This document shows, one piece after another, positions 50,491 through 63,860 of a DNA stretch of 64,000 bases. How positions within the stretch are numbered: the stretch's first letter is position 1; every line of letters begins with the position of its first letter. The notes under the pieces were generated by a model that was given only the letters and a program-made list of their open reading frames with translations, was not told where the DNA came from and did no database searches. The stretch is from Quercus robur (taxonomy: Eukaryota; Streptophyta; Magnoliopsida; Fagales; Fagaceae): NCBI RefSeq assembly GCF_932294415.1, contig NC_065536.1, positions 55,057,854 to 55,121,853 of the forward strand. The letters are read 5' to 3'. The translations under genes were made by a program, and so were the position numbers.

Positions 50491-51545
50491 GTGTGAAGTT
50501 TTCACATAAATTTTGGGTGTATTATGTGCTTTTACTTGGGCTTTGGAGAATTCAATCCACACGAAAAAACCAAAACCTATAAAGCAAAGAAAAAGCCACA
50601 CGAAGAGGTAAAGACTTATTCCTAGAGAGTTCTCTTTTAGTTTAGGTTTGATTATTATTGGTTCTAACTTTCAATTTTCATATTTGTTTGATTATTATTG
50701 GTTTTAAGTTTCAATTCATAGTTTCAATTGATTTTGGGATATTTCATATTTGCTTTGTGTTTTTGCTTTGCATTTTTTTATATAATCAAATTATTAAAAA
50801 AAAAAAGTCATTCTTGGCCTGCTTCCCAAAAACATTCATAAGCTGCTGCTTCGGGGATGTAATTTTCTGGTTATTAGTTCTTTTGACTATATTTCAGAAG
50901 TTATTTCTTTTTCTATTTCTCTCAAGCTAGGTGTTTGCTATGCCAGGGGTCATACTTTCTATACATTTTTCTTTGTTTGATATTCAATATATTCTATCCT
51001 TTCTCTAAAAAAAAAAAATGGCCCTTATTCATTTATATATGAGTTAGAGAATGAATTGGAAACATACACCTTGCACCAACATGTTTACATTATAAAGTTT
51101 GCTCTTTTTTAAAAAAAAAAATTTAAAATTAAAATATTGGTTTATTCAAAGTAATAATAACCTTATATTTAGCTATTACTCATCTCTCTCAGGTTGATGT
51201 ATGCATAATAGGGCATATTGGAATGAAATATTAGATATGTTCGAGTGGAAAACTTTACAAGAATTATTGTATGATTCAAACCTCACATGATGTAATTATG
51301 TAAGAAATTGTTGTAAAAAAATTAAGTTAATCACACTCTTAGATTTTTTTTGTGTGATTGGACATTTAGTAATCTCAAATTATAATAAAGAGCCGTGCTT
51401 TTTACTGAGCTCCTATTCGCATTCGTGTATAATTACCGTTACAAAGGTTTAAAATAATTTACCAAACACCCTCTATGTTTGCCAAACAAGCTCCACCTGT
51501 TGAAATCCACTGATATTAGTCCGGGGGTGATGCAGAGGAGCAAAA
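50491..51545. other. Upstream region of the polyprenyltransferase gene
   Basis: AT-rich spacer, then GC-richer sequence from about 51395. No clear TATA box was found close to the ATG at 51546. The proximal promoter probably lies within 51380-51540. Confidence 0.4.
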
Positions 51546-54500
51546 ATGGCGCGGTATTTGGCGGGCGGAGCATTTCGTATGCGTAGGCTTCAGAAATCTT
51601 CTCTTTCTTCTTCTTCCTTCTATCTCGCTCGCTCCATCTTCAATCCCCTATCTTCTCCTCCTCCTCCTCCTCCTCCTCCTACTACTACTACCTTTTACCA
51701 AATCCCAATCCCTAACCCTAATTATTCCAACACCTTCACTCCCACCTCTGAAATTTTCAAATTCGGTTGCGATTTTCGATCCTTTGCCCACATTTCAACA
51801 AGCAGCGTGGAGGAAAAGAACAATGATGATGATGATGATGGTGATCGATCCAAGGCGGTGGTGTCTACTTCTTGGATTGACTTGTATTTGCCGAAACACG
51901 TTCAACCTTATGCTCGTCTCGCTCGCCTTGATAAGCCCATTGGGACTTGGCTCCTTGCTTGGCCTTGTATGTGGTAATTAACCAAAAAAAAAAAAAAATG
52001 CTTGATTGCTTTCAATTCAATGAATTGGATAAATATGCATTCGTTTCATGTGTAATTGGTTCGGTTCAGGTCGATTAGCTTGGCGGCAATTCCGGGACAT
52101 TTGCCTGATTTTAAGATGATGTTGCTGTTTGGTTGTGGATCTTTGCTTCTCAGGGGTGCTGGATGTACCGTAAATGACCTCATCGATCGCGACATTGATA
52201 CAAAGGTAGTATCATATGATGCAATTTTTTCATTTTATGTTTGTGGTGGTTGGTTCTGAGCTTGAGCTTTAAGTATTGTCATTTTGTTAGCACATGTACA
52301 AGTAATGTAGAGAAAACCCACATAACATATAGACCAAAGAGAGAGCAATAGAGATCAAAAACATCATCAGGGCTAAATAGCTAGCGAAAAGACTGAACTA
52401 CGTAGGCACACTTTTATTATATGAAAGCACTAATTAGAATTAAATTTAGCCTTTTGGGGAATAAAAATTCTAGTCATCCAAAACTACACAACTGGAAGAG
52501 GGTTTCTTGGCATGAGATAGAGTGAATTCTTTCACCATTGGATGGCTTCCAGATGGTATCAATGGGTTCTTGGCATGAGAGTGAGTTTAACGGAGGGTTA
52601 AATGATCTTTTGAACTCGATCTTCGTTTTCCTAATTAATTTATGATTTTAATTTGTACGCATTCTATAGTCAGTAGTTGGCCTATGTTCATGTACCATTG
52701 ATGCTACTTGATATATACGGTATACCATAGCACTCAATTTCGTGAATCAACAAATATTTTCTCTAGGATGACTAGATCTTTATGATGCCTTTGACTATGT
52801 TATCAATGGTTTTAACATCAATGACCTACCTTAAATTTTTTTAATACTTACCTAGTCGAAGTACTCGAGGTCTATTTAACATTGGAGTACTTGTAGAACT
52901 TGTGCTCTTTCATTACTTATTTATTTTTTTGTGCACGTGATTCAGTGCCTTGAAAATTCAAACCACATGATTGGATTTTAGAAAAATATTAGGTTTTGAC
53001 ATTTTATTTCAGGGTCTAATTAACGGGTGTCCTAAGGAAATTTGTTAATAGACCATTTTAGGAAAATTTTGAAACTTTTATGGGAAACATAAAAAGTTAT
53101 TAAAAATTAAAAAAATCAATTACTTTTTTCTTTTCCCATTAAAAGTTTCTAAATTTATTTCCTAAATCAATGCACCTAGAGCATTTGTTAAATTTTCCCT
53201 TTATTTTATAGTTCTCTAGTCCTTGTTAATTTCATTTAGTTTTAAAGTTAAATTGCAGCATCAGACTCTCCCATCCATACAACTGTTCTTTATCTTTATA
53301 TGATTGATAACAAAATGAAACCTAAGGATATTTTGATCTGAATCTTGATAGATCATTCTTCCTTCAACTAGAGCATTTTTATAAAAGAACTCTCTGTAAT
53401 GCAGGTGGAACGTACAAAGTTGCGACCAGTTGCAAGTGGTCTTTTGTCACCATTTCAAGGGCTTTGTTTTCTTGGGTTTCAGTTGCTTTTGGGTCTTGGG
53501 ATTCTCCTTCAATTGAATGATTATAGGTTAGTGTTGTTTTAATCTGCCATACTTGAGTTACTATGATGAATCACCAACTTTTGCAACGTTTGTGACTATT
53601 TTGTTTTCTGAATTGAGAGCTATCAAGTCATCATTTGAGCAGGATCCCACAAAAACAATCAGTGGGATTTGTTGCTTCATTTCAACAAATGTTCCTAAAA
53701 ATGAATTCATATTTTAACCTTTTAGACTTATTTCTGTAGAGCGACAATTGATAGCATGGGTAGGCAAGTCAAATTCAAAAGTTAGAACAAGATCTAACTT
53801 GGTTTACTAAGCATGTACAACCCGCCATGCGAACTTTTAGCTTGCTTGCATGTAAATACTTTCTTTTTTGTTTTGATAATGCACGTAAATACAATTTGAT
53901 CTACGACATTAAATTTCTATTCCAACAATCTAATGTAGTTTTCTGACCATGTGAGCCATTAGTGTTCTGCACCATATGGGAGATAGGTTTGCACTACTAG
54001 AATTATACTTTGTTTTGGTAAGTTATAAATTTATTCAAAAGAGGAGATTGTTCAAATATATTGTGTGTACCAAACCACTCCCAAAAATTTACAATCTCAG
54101 ATTCAATAAATCTAAGAATTCTAAAACAGAACATAGTTGAATGCACACTCCACAGTGTGTTCAATGGTGAACTATCAAATTCCAGAAAAAGGGTGTTCTC
54201 GTTGCATTTTGTGAAGGAAGAGAGCATTGATGCAATTTTAAAGCTTAAGCACTTTGTGAAATAAATCAAAATCATTGCAATGATAATTTACTCTGACCAT
54301 TGATCTGGGTGGAAGCTAGCAATGAGTTTATCAGCTTTATAAACTGAATGATTTCAAGTTTGTTTTCAAGGTCTTGATTCTACTATTTTACTCTCTTTGT
54401 GAAACCTAGTTAAACAATGTTGCAAAGGGACAGCAGTTTTGTTGTGTAATTTGTGAATTTTCTTCTTGTTCTCATTTTTCTTTTGCTAATTTTCTTTGTA

Positions 54501-56644
54501 AATCTAATCAAATTAATGTGGCTCATCTATTTCTACCAGCCGCATTTTGGGGGCTTCATCCTTGTTGCTAGTATTCTCCTATCCTCTTATGAAGAGGTTT
54601 ACATTTTGGGTAATGATGTTTACATGTCTGTTTCTGCTAACATATGCAAGTATAACTTTGTTTCTTTCTTTCATTTGATGATCAATTTCATGAAGTTTAA
54701 CTAATATTCTGATTAAATACAAATTTGTCACTGCAGCCTCAAGCCTATCTAGGTTTGACCTTTAACTGGGGTGCTCTGTTAGGCTGGGCTGCAGTTAAAG
54801 GAAGTCTGGATCCAGCTATAGTGCTCCCATTGTACATTTCTGGAGTATTTTGGACTCTTGTGTATGATACGATATATGCACATCAGGTACTATTATATAT
54901 CTTTTCGAGGTTGTAATCTCATTTCCTTTTGCCTCATTCTCTCCAATTGCTCCATGTAACTGTATTGACTTGTAGGAGCCATTTAGAACAAGATTTCTTT
55001 GGACAAAGTCTTTTCTCATGGTTTTTGTTAGTTGTAGTTTATTTTACTTTATGTTTTGCTCTTTTCTTTGACAGATAAATTGGTATCTTGGTGTTCCCTT
55101 AATCTATGTAGGCTGAAGAAAGTGGACTATTTTAGTTTGCATATTTGTATAAGAGCCATTATTATTTTGATTTCATCTAGCATTCAGCACTTCCATATTT
55201 TTTATTATTATGAAGTAGAAAGTTTTTATGTATTGTTTTAAGGGGGTTCCATTGTTAGTTTTTGGTTAATGCATATGCACCTTTTTTGTTGCTCTGGTTG
55301 TATCTACTATACATCCTCAGCTAATGATACTTTTAGTTATATAACCTTTAAATGTTAAAAAGAGAAAGGCATTGAAAAACTAGATTCTTTTTTTTTTAGT
55401 TTTGAAAAAACTTGTTTGAATTTTAAATTTTTGGTTAAATTACGAATTTGGTCCTCCCAACTATAGGGTAAGGTTCAATTTGATCCCTCAACCATTGATT
55501 GTTTCAAATTAGTCTCTTAGCTATTAATTGTGCCAATTTAATCCTCAAACTTTCAAAACTAAGTCAATTTCATCCTTGATTTTACTATCCTTTAAAATTT
55601 TAATGAATATAGTTAATGTGAAAAATGGAGCACAAGTTAAAAGGTTATTATAGAAAGTGTAAAAATTTTGAACTCCAATCAATTTAAACTATTATTTCAT
55701 TAAAATTTAAACAGATAGGAGATCCAAGGATGAAATTGACTTGATTTTGAAAGTTAAGGGACTAAATTCAAAGAATTAATAGTTGAGGGACCAAATTTCT
55801 CTTTACCCAATAGTTGGAGGACCAAATTAATTATTAAATCTAAATTTTTTATTCATTGTTTTTTATCTTTTGGTGTAATTTATTGGTAAGAAGAAACTTA
55901 ATCTGTTGTGTCTTTCTTGATCAGAAATAATTATAATTTAAGGGTTTGTGGTTTCTAAGATCTGCTGGGTTGAGTAATAGCACTTCTCCTTACTTGCTAA
56001 TAAATAATGCTGTTAACATGCATTCAGGATAAAGAAGATGATTTGAAAGTGGGTGTTAAATCTACAGCTTTGAGATTTGGGGATTCGACTAAGGAGTGGA
56101 TTAATGGGTTTGGAATAGCATCCATCAGTAGTCTTGCCCTCTGTGGATATAATGCTGGGGTTGGTATGTGCTCTATTTTCTGTACCTGCAACTCTGTGTT
56201 AACAATTGGGCTTATAATGGATTTAATTTTGGGATTGGTATTTCTGTTTTTCTGTATTTGCAATTTCCTCTTAAATGTACTGGGCTTATAGTCTTTTTTA
56301 TTTTGGGGAAAAAATTGTGGAACAGGGTGGCCATATTATGCATTTCTGACAGCTGCATCTGGACAATTAGCTTGGCAGATATGGACGGTTGACCTATCAT
56401 CACGTGCTGATTGCAATAGGAAGTGCGTAATTTTATTTTAAGACAATTTACTTATAAAAATAATTAATAATGAGTCTCAATTTAGTTTGTTTTAAGAAGT
56501 TCTCTTTCTTCTTTGTTGATCTTTGACCACTACCAGCTCATCTTTTTTATTGAATTGTCTTTGCTTGTTTTCAGATTTGTTTCCAACAAGTGGTTTGGTG
56601 CTATTATTTTCAGTGGGATCTTATTTGGAAGAATTTCATCATAG
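51546..56644 (+). CDS. PPT1: 4-hydroxybenzoate polyprenyltransferase, mitochondrial, 8 exons
   Basis: Exons 51546-51973, 52070-52205, 53405-53526, 54540-54609, 54737-54886, 56028-56163, 56326-56422, 56575-56644; 402 codons, all introns GT..AG. A UbiA/COQ2 family membrane enzyme of the inner mitochondrial membrane, it prenylates 4-hydroxybenzoate in ubiquinone synthesis. The first Asp-rich motif NDLIDRDID lies at residues 178-186. The second motif is split over an exon junction ([13 protein letters not shown], 295-307). KLRPVASG, hydrophobic helices ([46 protein letters not shown]) and the conserved end [13 protein letters not shown] are present. A long N-terminal presequence of about 110 residues contains a Pro run and an Asp run. 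No frame damage. Confidence 0.93.
55433..55840. mobile_element. Mutator-like fold-back MITE in a polyprenyltransferase intron, 408 bp, 9-bp target duplication
   Basis: Long inverted ends: AATTTGGTCCTCCCAACTAT on the left, ATAGTTGGAGGACCAAATT on the right. Subterminal CTCAACCATTGATTG and AACTTTCAAAACTAAGTC are mirrored on the other side. Flanked by the direct repeat TAAATTTTT (55424-55432 and 55841-55849). Located between the exon ending at 54886 and the exon starting at 56028. Same structural class as 20286-20825. Confidence 0.7.
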
Positions 56645-59349
56645 TGGTATGGTTACCTTTTCTATAAAAGATGATACCTGATATAAACTTCAAATCTAAG
56701 TCTTCCCTGCTCATGTCACCTTGATTACATGATGATTCCATTGATAAATATCCCATTTGGGCACTTGTGTATGCATCTCTGGTTTTTTTTTTTTTTGCCT
56801 CATCCTGCATAAAGCAGCACAGATGTTTGAATATGTTAAATTTCAAATGATTCACAGGGACACTGTATGTTGGATTTGCAGGGAATGAAGGCTTCCAAAT
56901 TGAATTGAACAGTTTAAGTTCATTTAAAACAATAGTAAGCTGCTCTCTCTCTGTCTCTCTCTGTCTCTCCAAGACATGTATATACACTGAATTGATAGAC
57001 TTGAATGGGTGTTCGTGGGTCAGTTCAGGTTGGTCGCATATTGACCCACTACAGACCGACGGGTATGGTGAAACCGCCCACCCAATGGGATCATTGGGTT
57101 GGGTTGCATGTTAGAAAAAACCAATCTTGATTCTTGTTTGGATGGTGTTCAGAATTACCTTCCATTGAGATGCATGGTTTAGGTGGACTTTTTAGTACAA
57201 AATTACTTGAGGTTTAAACCAGACCGGATGGTTCAACTGGGAACTAGGCCCTAAACCGGTCTGGTAAAAACCAGGAACCGATCACTTTTCAGGTTCTTTT
57301 ACCATTCTTGTATTTAAAACCATGGTTTTTTTTTTTTGGGGGGGGGGGGGGGGATGAGATTTCAAAGTAGTCAGTTTACAAGAAATTTGAAAATTTTAAA
57401 CATTGTCGAATATTTGGACCACTTAGCTATGTCAAAGATGGAAGACAGTGCTGCAACGTACCTTCAGTTAGTACAAGTGATTGGCTCTGAGTCCATTATA
57501 TTTCAGATTCATTATTGATTATTATTTTTATTTGAATCAGCTGTGGGCTGCTTTTTCAGACATTTGGTGTTCGTGATAATGGTTGGGGGATGGATCTTTG
57601 GGAAAGTTTGGCGGAAAATTGAGAGAGAGAAGAGGAGTGGTATGTATGTAAAGCCCAATTGCTTTTAATTAGAAATCGGGGGAGATTCTAAAGTGGACCT
57701 TTTAAAAGTCCAGCTTTGGAAATTTTGTGGTCATTGTAAAATTATATTTTAGAGAGTTGTATGGAATCTATGGATACTGTTGTAAGATTCCTTTCTTTTC
57801 CTCTTTTTTTTTTTTTTTTTTTTTTTAATTTTTTTAATTTTTTTATATTATTTTAATATCTTTTAGAGAGCTGTATGTGTTCTGCTGTAAGATTCATTTT
57901 TATGGATACTGTATTTGTTTTTTGTTTTTTGTTTTTTTTAGAGAGCTGTATGGATACTGATGTAAGATTCATTTTTATGAAGAAATGTAGATGGGATGAA
58001 AATGGTATACTTTAACTTTATTTTTTCTAATATATGGTTAAAAGTAATGTGACTTGCCTTTAGGAGGGTTATCCCAATACAACAAGCCGGAATTTAAAAA
58101 AGTGCATACGTTTAGAATGTATCACTATGATTATAAAAATAAAAAATAAAAAGACTATCACGAATGCAGTAGAAGTTGTCAAGGGCACACAATTATGTGA
58201 GGCACATTTGGTAGTCATCTCTTTTCTTCAAAGGTCACATTCCAATAAATTGCGGAAATTTGATCACCAGATTGAAGATTTGTGGACTTGCAATACTAGA
58301 GCCGACTCTATTTCTCTGGTGCAAGAAATTAATGTGGAAATGCAATTAACCGGTATTCAAAGAGTTTAGATTTCCATAATAAATGTGTCCATCTATTTGT
58401 TGGTTATGGGTATAAATACGGTTTATTGGATGGCAATTAGATTGATGACATCTAAAGGTTCCTTCTGGAGATTATATAATCAAATAACATTTTCCTAGCT
58501 TTGCATATTCTAGATTCTAGTCTCTGCCTAACATGTTTGAGCCGAAAATTTCTATCATCCAGTTCTAAAGTCTGGAAAATCATTCTCCCTCTTTTTGTTA
58601 GGGGAAGTGACCCAAATCTAATATTGTCTTAATGCAGCTTAAATAGTCCCATTCATTATAAATGTATTTTTATGAAAAATTTCACTTCTATATATTAAGA
58701 GGATTCAGAAAGTTAGTTATTCCCTTTTTGACTTCCAAAAATACCCCTAATTTAATTAACTTATCCTTATCCTTAAAATAAAAAATGAGGTTAAAACTAT
58801 AAATTGACAAAAATTAAAAACAAAAACTCTACCCATGTCTATAAAACTTTCCACTACCCCATGTCCCTAAAATATATATATATATATATCTAAAAAAAAG
58901 AGCCACGTACAAAGCGCGTGTGATAAAACTAATATGTTTTAATGGTCAGTCTTATTCTGATAATTATAAGTTGTTTTGTTATTTTTTCTCTTATACATCT
59001 TATTTTTTAACATATCTAAATAAAGTGGAGCAGTATTTATTCCCCTTCCTTGGAAAGAAGGGTAAAGGAAAGATATGCTTATGAATCACCCATTTCACTG
59101 GGTCAAAAAAGAAAGAAAGAAAGACACAAAGCAGGGTAAAAAGCGAATTTCATATTTGGGAAATGAATACAAATTGCATTACTTATTGGACAGTTAAATA
59201 ATTACATGGTATGAGATACATAATTTACATGTGTACGTGAAATGACACACTAGTCAACCAATGATTGAATGTGTTACAATTGGAGACATGGTCTTATTAT
59301 TCGGGCAAAAGGGGCAGCCTAGCAACACTTGTACCTCTGCCACTGCGAG
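56645..59349. other. Convergent intergenic region between the polyprenyltransferase and P-loop ATPase genes
   Basis: Contains the polyprenyltransferase 3' UTR; a TCTC-rich tract at 56943-56970; a degenerate hAT-like GGGTGTTCGTGGGTCAGTTC segment (57007-57115); an ACCGGTCTGG-rich repeat (57220-57300); and a G run at 57339-57353. Three copies of AGAGAGCTGTATG followed by TGTAAGATTCAT-like sequence lie at 57751, 57866 and 57940. A possible Helitron-like end (GCGCGTGTGATAAAACTAAT) sits near 58915-58935. An unrecognised 80-codon frame at 58127-58369 is not called. Confidence 0.5.
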
Positions 59350-62300
59350 TTAATGGTGTAGCCGTGTAGAATCTGCTTCTTTTCGAAAACTTGAATGAGA
59401 TTTAGGGGATTTGGGTAAATTTTTCTTGCTTAACCTTTGAGGGAGAATCTGCAGCCTTGGATTAAGCTCGGTACCTGAGTTCTCAGCAGCCAACTGATAG
59501 CTTTCCACAAGCTCAAGCTGCCGGGCAATAATTTCAGAGCGTCTTGGAAGAAGCTCCACTGGTTCTCCTCCAGGAATCACAATATACTCAATTGCAAGTC
59601 GAACCTCCTGTCAGAAAAGAATGAGAGAGTACTAAAAATTAAACATTTGCAAGCTATTACAATTTACATATGGTAAGATTACTTTAAAAGTTAAAAGTGG
59701 AATTGTTGTTTTTAGTGACCGTGTAAGTGAAGAGTGTATCTCATGTATTGGATATATACATCTTCACTCTAAGATTATGTATTTTGACCAACAAACAGTT
59801 ACTCCATTAAGACTTTAAAAGGATCAGCTAAATTGAAACGTTTCTGAACAGATGAAAACCGAAATGGAAAATATGCAATGAGAAAGGATTTGCACCTCCA
59901 ATGCATCAATCTCTTCTAGGGATGGTTTTCTTTTTGGGGCATCATCTTCAATTTCAATGTCAAACAAATTATTGAATGGCTGCTTTGATACTGAGGAAAA
60001 TGATTCCATTTCAAAGATCATGCGAACCGCCTTGACCATTTGTGCCATGGTATTTGACTGCAACAACAAATGTTAAATTATCTGCTAGGTGGAACTTTAA
60101 TCTAATTTATTTGCAAAATAGATAAAGCAAAAGAGTTACCTTGATAACAAATACAGGCAACTGATGGAATTTTGCCATACCACGGATCCATGGGTTCTGC
60201 TTCATTTCAGAACTGGACGCCAAAATTGCATCTGCGGTTCCAATGTCATCAGTTAAATCTATTTCATCCTCAAGCCCCATTACTGTTGCTACTTGTAGAA
60301 GATCAGCATCAAGGATCTGAAGACATTCATACCAACCAAAAATAAAATGAGAAGTTTCATAACAAGTCTTCTGCCTCAGATAGTTTTTAAGTATAAAAAA
60401 TTATGCAGCTTCAAAATGGCTTTATGACATCTTAAGTCCCAAATGATATCAAACATTTTTACTAAGCATAGGCAGCTTCTGAAACAAGGAATAAACCAAT
60501 AACTTCTAAATTGGGAATTATTTTTACAACAATCTCATCTTCAATGAATGTAGATTCAATATTCCTCCATGTATTATTGACTGAAATTTATAGTGGGAGA
60601 ACCAGGAGAAAAATGAACGCAGATGTAAACTTGAGGAATTTACCTTGGAAGTATAGACACACACTGGTGAGCTCCGCTTCTTCACATATATACTAGTGCT
60701 CTGTTTTTTAGACCAACTGGGTGGATGACCTACTTCTTCCTCATCAGACTCTATGTCAGAACTTACATCTTTACCATCATTCATATTCGATTCTTCTATA
60801 TGGCTTTTTTCAGGTAACAGAGTAAACTTCAGAGAATCATTATCATCAGCATCCATGTGACGGGTTTCAAAGAGAGGAGATTTTCCTATCACCCAATAAA
60901 AATTCAACTTCAGATTAACTGTTGGCCTAAAAACTTCAACTCCCATACAAGTATGTGAACATTATATTACACAAGAATCAATTCAAATATTCGATAGAAA
61001 AAGCACAATACCTGCTAAGATGGCATCTACTGTGGCATCCAATCTGTGATGAACACGACACTCAGTTTTAGATATCATCTCAACAGCACATGTAAATGTT
61101 GGAGGCCCCTTCCTTTCAAGAATTGTCTTCTGCACTTTCCTCTTCCTCGCTTCCTCATCTCCAAGAGTTACACTCTGTGTTTAGATGAAGAACTAGTTTT
61201 GATCAATCAAAATTCCTTACTCAGCAAGGCTTAAAGTTGGTAAGATTCCCACACAAAGTAAATTGTGGCGGAAATTTCTAATTTTATGGATTCCCATTCA
61301 GATATGATACCACAGTCTGGATCAACTTGCACTTTATGAGATTAACAGACGGGTTGACCTTACTAATTATAAATCCATATGAATGAATGTAGATTAAAAC
61401 AAAAGGAATCACTTTGCACCTCTATGCTACCAACGAGGATCTGCAGAGAGGGGTTTTTTATTATGTTGTCTATAGCCATTCCATGTGCAGTTCCAACAAG
61501 TTGGACTCCTCTTTGAGCAATAGTACTGGCTGCCAGTGCTTCAAGCTCAGTTCCAATTTCATCAATTATAATGGTTTGAGGCATATGATTTTCAACTGCT
61601 TCAATCATAACCTGCATAGAAGTCAACCAGGAAAATAACATCACTGAAAAGGAGAACTTGTCAAAGCTATACCATTTGGAAAACACACAAACCATACGAT
61701 TGAGTTCAAAGCTTACATTATGCTGCATATGAACATTAGAAACTTGCATCCTTCTTGCGCGACCTATTCCTGCATGAGGAACATCTCCGTCACCTCCAAT
61801 CTCATTAGATGTGTCCACAATAACAACACGCTTCCCGTGTTCATCTGCCAACATTCTAGCAGTTTCTCTGCACAAGCAAAGTGTCTTCAGATATTAAACA
61901 AGTGTATTCTTGATGCTTTTAGCCACAATAAAAGAAACGTGATAGAATAAAGCGTCAATTTCAAATGCTCATTAAAGTTTGAATTCATCCTTTTTGTGTT
62001 CTTCTTACAATGGAAGAACTTGAACACTATATAGTAGAGATCATTATCATGAAAAAGTATGCACCAACTAATTATAATAGGATATGAAGAAACACAATGA
62101 TGGCAAGCCAATGGCGGGAAATTATTCTTCAAAAGTATTAAAAAGAACAAAATGTAAACAAAAAAAAAAAAGCACTGTAGTTGACAACAAGTATAAACAT
62201 GGACAGGATATAAGAGTGCATTGTTGGTGAGGATGAAAAATGGATCAACCGAAATTGCACACAAAAAGTTTGACATTAAAAATCAATTCTTTAAACGGCT

Positions 62301-62570
62301 ACCAAAATGATCATCAACTCAATAGCTTCATTTTACACATCAGAAATGTAAGTACCTGATCAAGGTTGTCTTGCCGACCCCAGGAGGCCCTATGACTAAG
62401 ATGGAACCTCCGCCCTCAACCAAGTCACGTATTATCCCGGCACTTCCGGATACAGCTCGACCAACCCGGCAAGTGAGGCCAATGATTTGCATTTTCCGAT
62501 TCCGAATAGCACTTATACGATGTAAAGAATTATTAATACCCGAACGGTTGTCATCCGAAAAATCACCAAC
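59350..62570 (-). CDS. Ycf45/SPD1-like P-loop ATPase, C-terminal eight exons (5' exons not seen)
   Basis: Exons in transcript order: 62570-62356, 61867-61717, 61611-61420, 61174-61012, 60885-60644, 60316-60140, 60057-59896, 59607-59350; 519 residues plus stop. The protein is a AAA-type ATPase of the family with cyanobacterial/plastid Ycf45 and Arabidopsis SPD1 (Seedling Plastid Development 1). The Walker A loop GPPGVGKTT is in the first exon seen. [19 protein letters not shown] and [15 protein letters not shown] (Walker B) follow, then [11 protein letters not shown] and a C-terminal region with an acidic linker. The first exon starts with an acceptor (TTAG|GTTGG), so upstream exons, expected to add the transit peptide and N-terminus, must lie above 62570 or outside the window. 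Probably plastid-located; substrate unknown. Confidence 0.85.
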
Positions 62571-63377
62571 CTAATAGAATCAAGTAACTTTACATTAAAC
62601 TCTCTAAACATCCACCTCTCTACAAATATCCTAACTAACTAATACACCATACTAATGTAATCCAAATAATATTTTATTATAAGAAGTTATTCATCAATAA
62701 TCAGCACAGCCAATCACATAAGGAAAATGCCAAAATTGCTATCAATTTTATTATATAAAAAAACCTATAATCTGACATGTCAAAGGACATAATTAATGTC
62801 ACATCAATAAAATAAGGAAAAAGTTGACGGATGCTCTAAAGGTATTAGTTTAAGAAATATTTTTAGAAATTCAATAATTTTTTTTTTTTATATTTTTCAT
62901 GAAAACCTTCTTGATCAATTAACAAATGTCTTAATGGCACCTGTTAACAGGACTCATAAAATAAATAAAAAATATTTTAATTACCACTTTTCTAGATTTG
63001 TTTTTAAAAGTTGACACATCACATTAATGTAATGTAATAAAAGTTGTAGGGATTCAAATCTTCTAGATTTTCTAAAGTATTCTACCAATAGATTTTCTTA
63101 AATCCTAACAATTTTTTTATGATTTAAGGGTCTAAATTCTACTATGTTAGCATTCTATTAACAATATTCTTAAAATAATAAAATAATGTTGCAAACAAAA
63201 CAATTAAGATTATTGTTAGTAAAATGTTGACATAGCAAAATCTAGACCATTAAATCATTAAAAAATTGTTAAGATTTAAGAAAATCTAGAAGATCTAAAT
63301 CCATATATAACATAAGTTTCTCCCCCCAAAAAATAATAAATATAACATAAAAAGTGCTCCAAGTATAATATTAGGAG
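62571..63377. other. Intron or upstream region of the P-loop ATPase gene
   Basis: AT-rich, with no coding exon recognised on the minus strand that would join in frame to the exon at 62570. Probably a long intron. Confidence 0.4.
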
Positions 63378-63566
63378 TAATGCTACAATCACAAACTATT
63401 TTACAATATTTTTACAAACTATTGATGTGACAAATTCTTATTAGTTCTAATATGAGTCACTACTAAAATCACATTTATGTTTACCAATAATTATCTGAAA
63501 ATTACTAAAGTCACATCAGCAACAATTTGTAAAAATATTGTAAAATAATTTGTGTATGTAGCATTA
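63378..63566. mobile_element. Small fold-back MITE, about 190 bp
   Basis: AATGCTACAATCACAAACTA and TTTTACAATATTTTTACAAA at the left are repeated in inverse form at the right (TTTGTAAAAATATTGTAAAA then TTTGTGTATGTAGCATT). A TA flanks each side. A truncated relative may lie at 43600-43650 (TTTTTACAACATTTTTACA). Confidence 0.6.
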
Positions 63567-63860
63567 TGGACAAAGTTTGGCTACAAAATTAGTTGTAATT
63601 TAAGACTACAAACATATTCAATAAAATGATTACTACATATTTTAAAAATATAATCGTTGAATTGCATGTTTTTTACGCTCTTAATACATGTCAAATTTTA
63701 TGTCAATCGGATACTATTTACTATATGATTTATAAGTTTATATTTTATGCATAATTTTAAATTATAAAAACTTACAATTTAAAAAAATTATTCACGATAT
63801 AATTATTAATCTTTAATATTCTTGAAATTTTGCAAGGAGAATATAAGAAAAAGATGTAAT
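63567..63860 (-). repeat. Dispersed repeat related in inverse or degenerate form to the end of the 13-19 kb duplication
   Basis: GACAAAGTTTGGCTACAAA at 63569 is the same word found at 15802 and 18549 in the two duplication copies. The following 200 bp keeps the order: TTCAATAAAATGATTA, ATGTCAAATTTTATGTCAA. It is probably an independent copy of one repeat family. Confidence 0.4.

Noticed and set aside
58127-58369. 80-codon frame as a gene
   Set aside because: No homology recognised, no introns or promoter context, and it lies in a repeat-rich convergent intergenic region.
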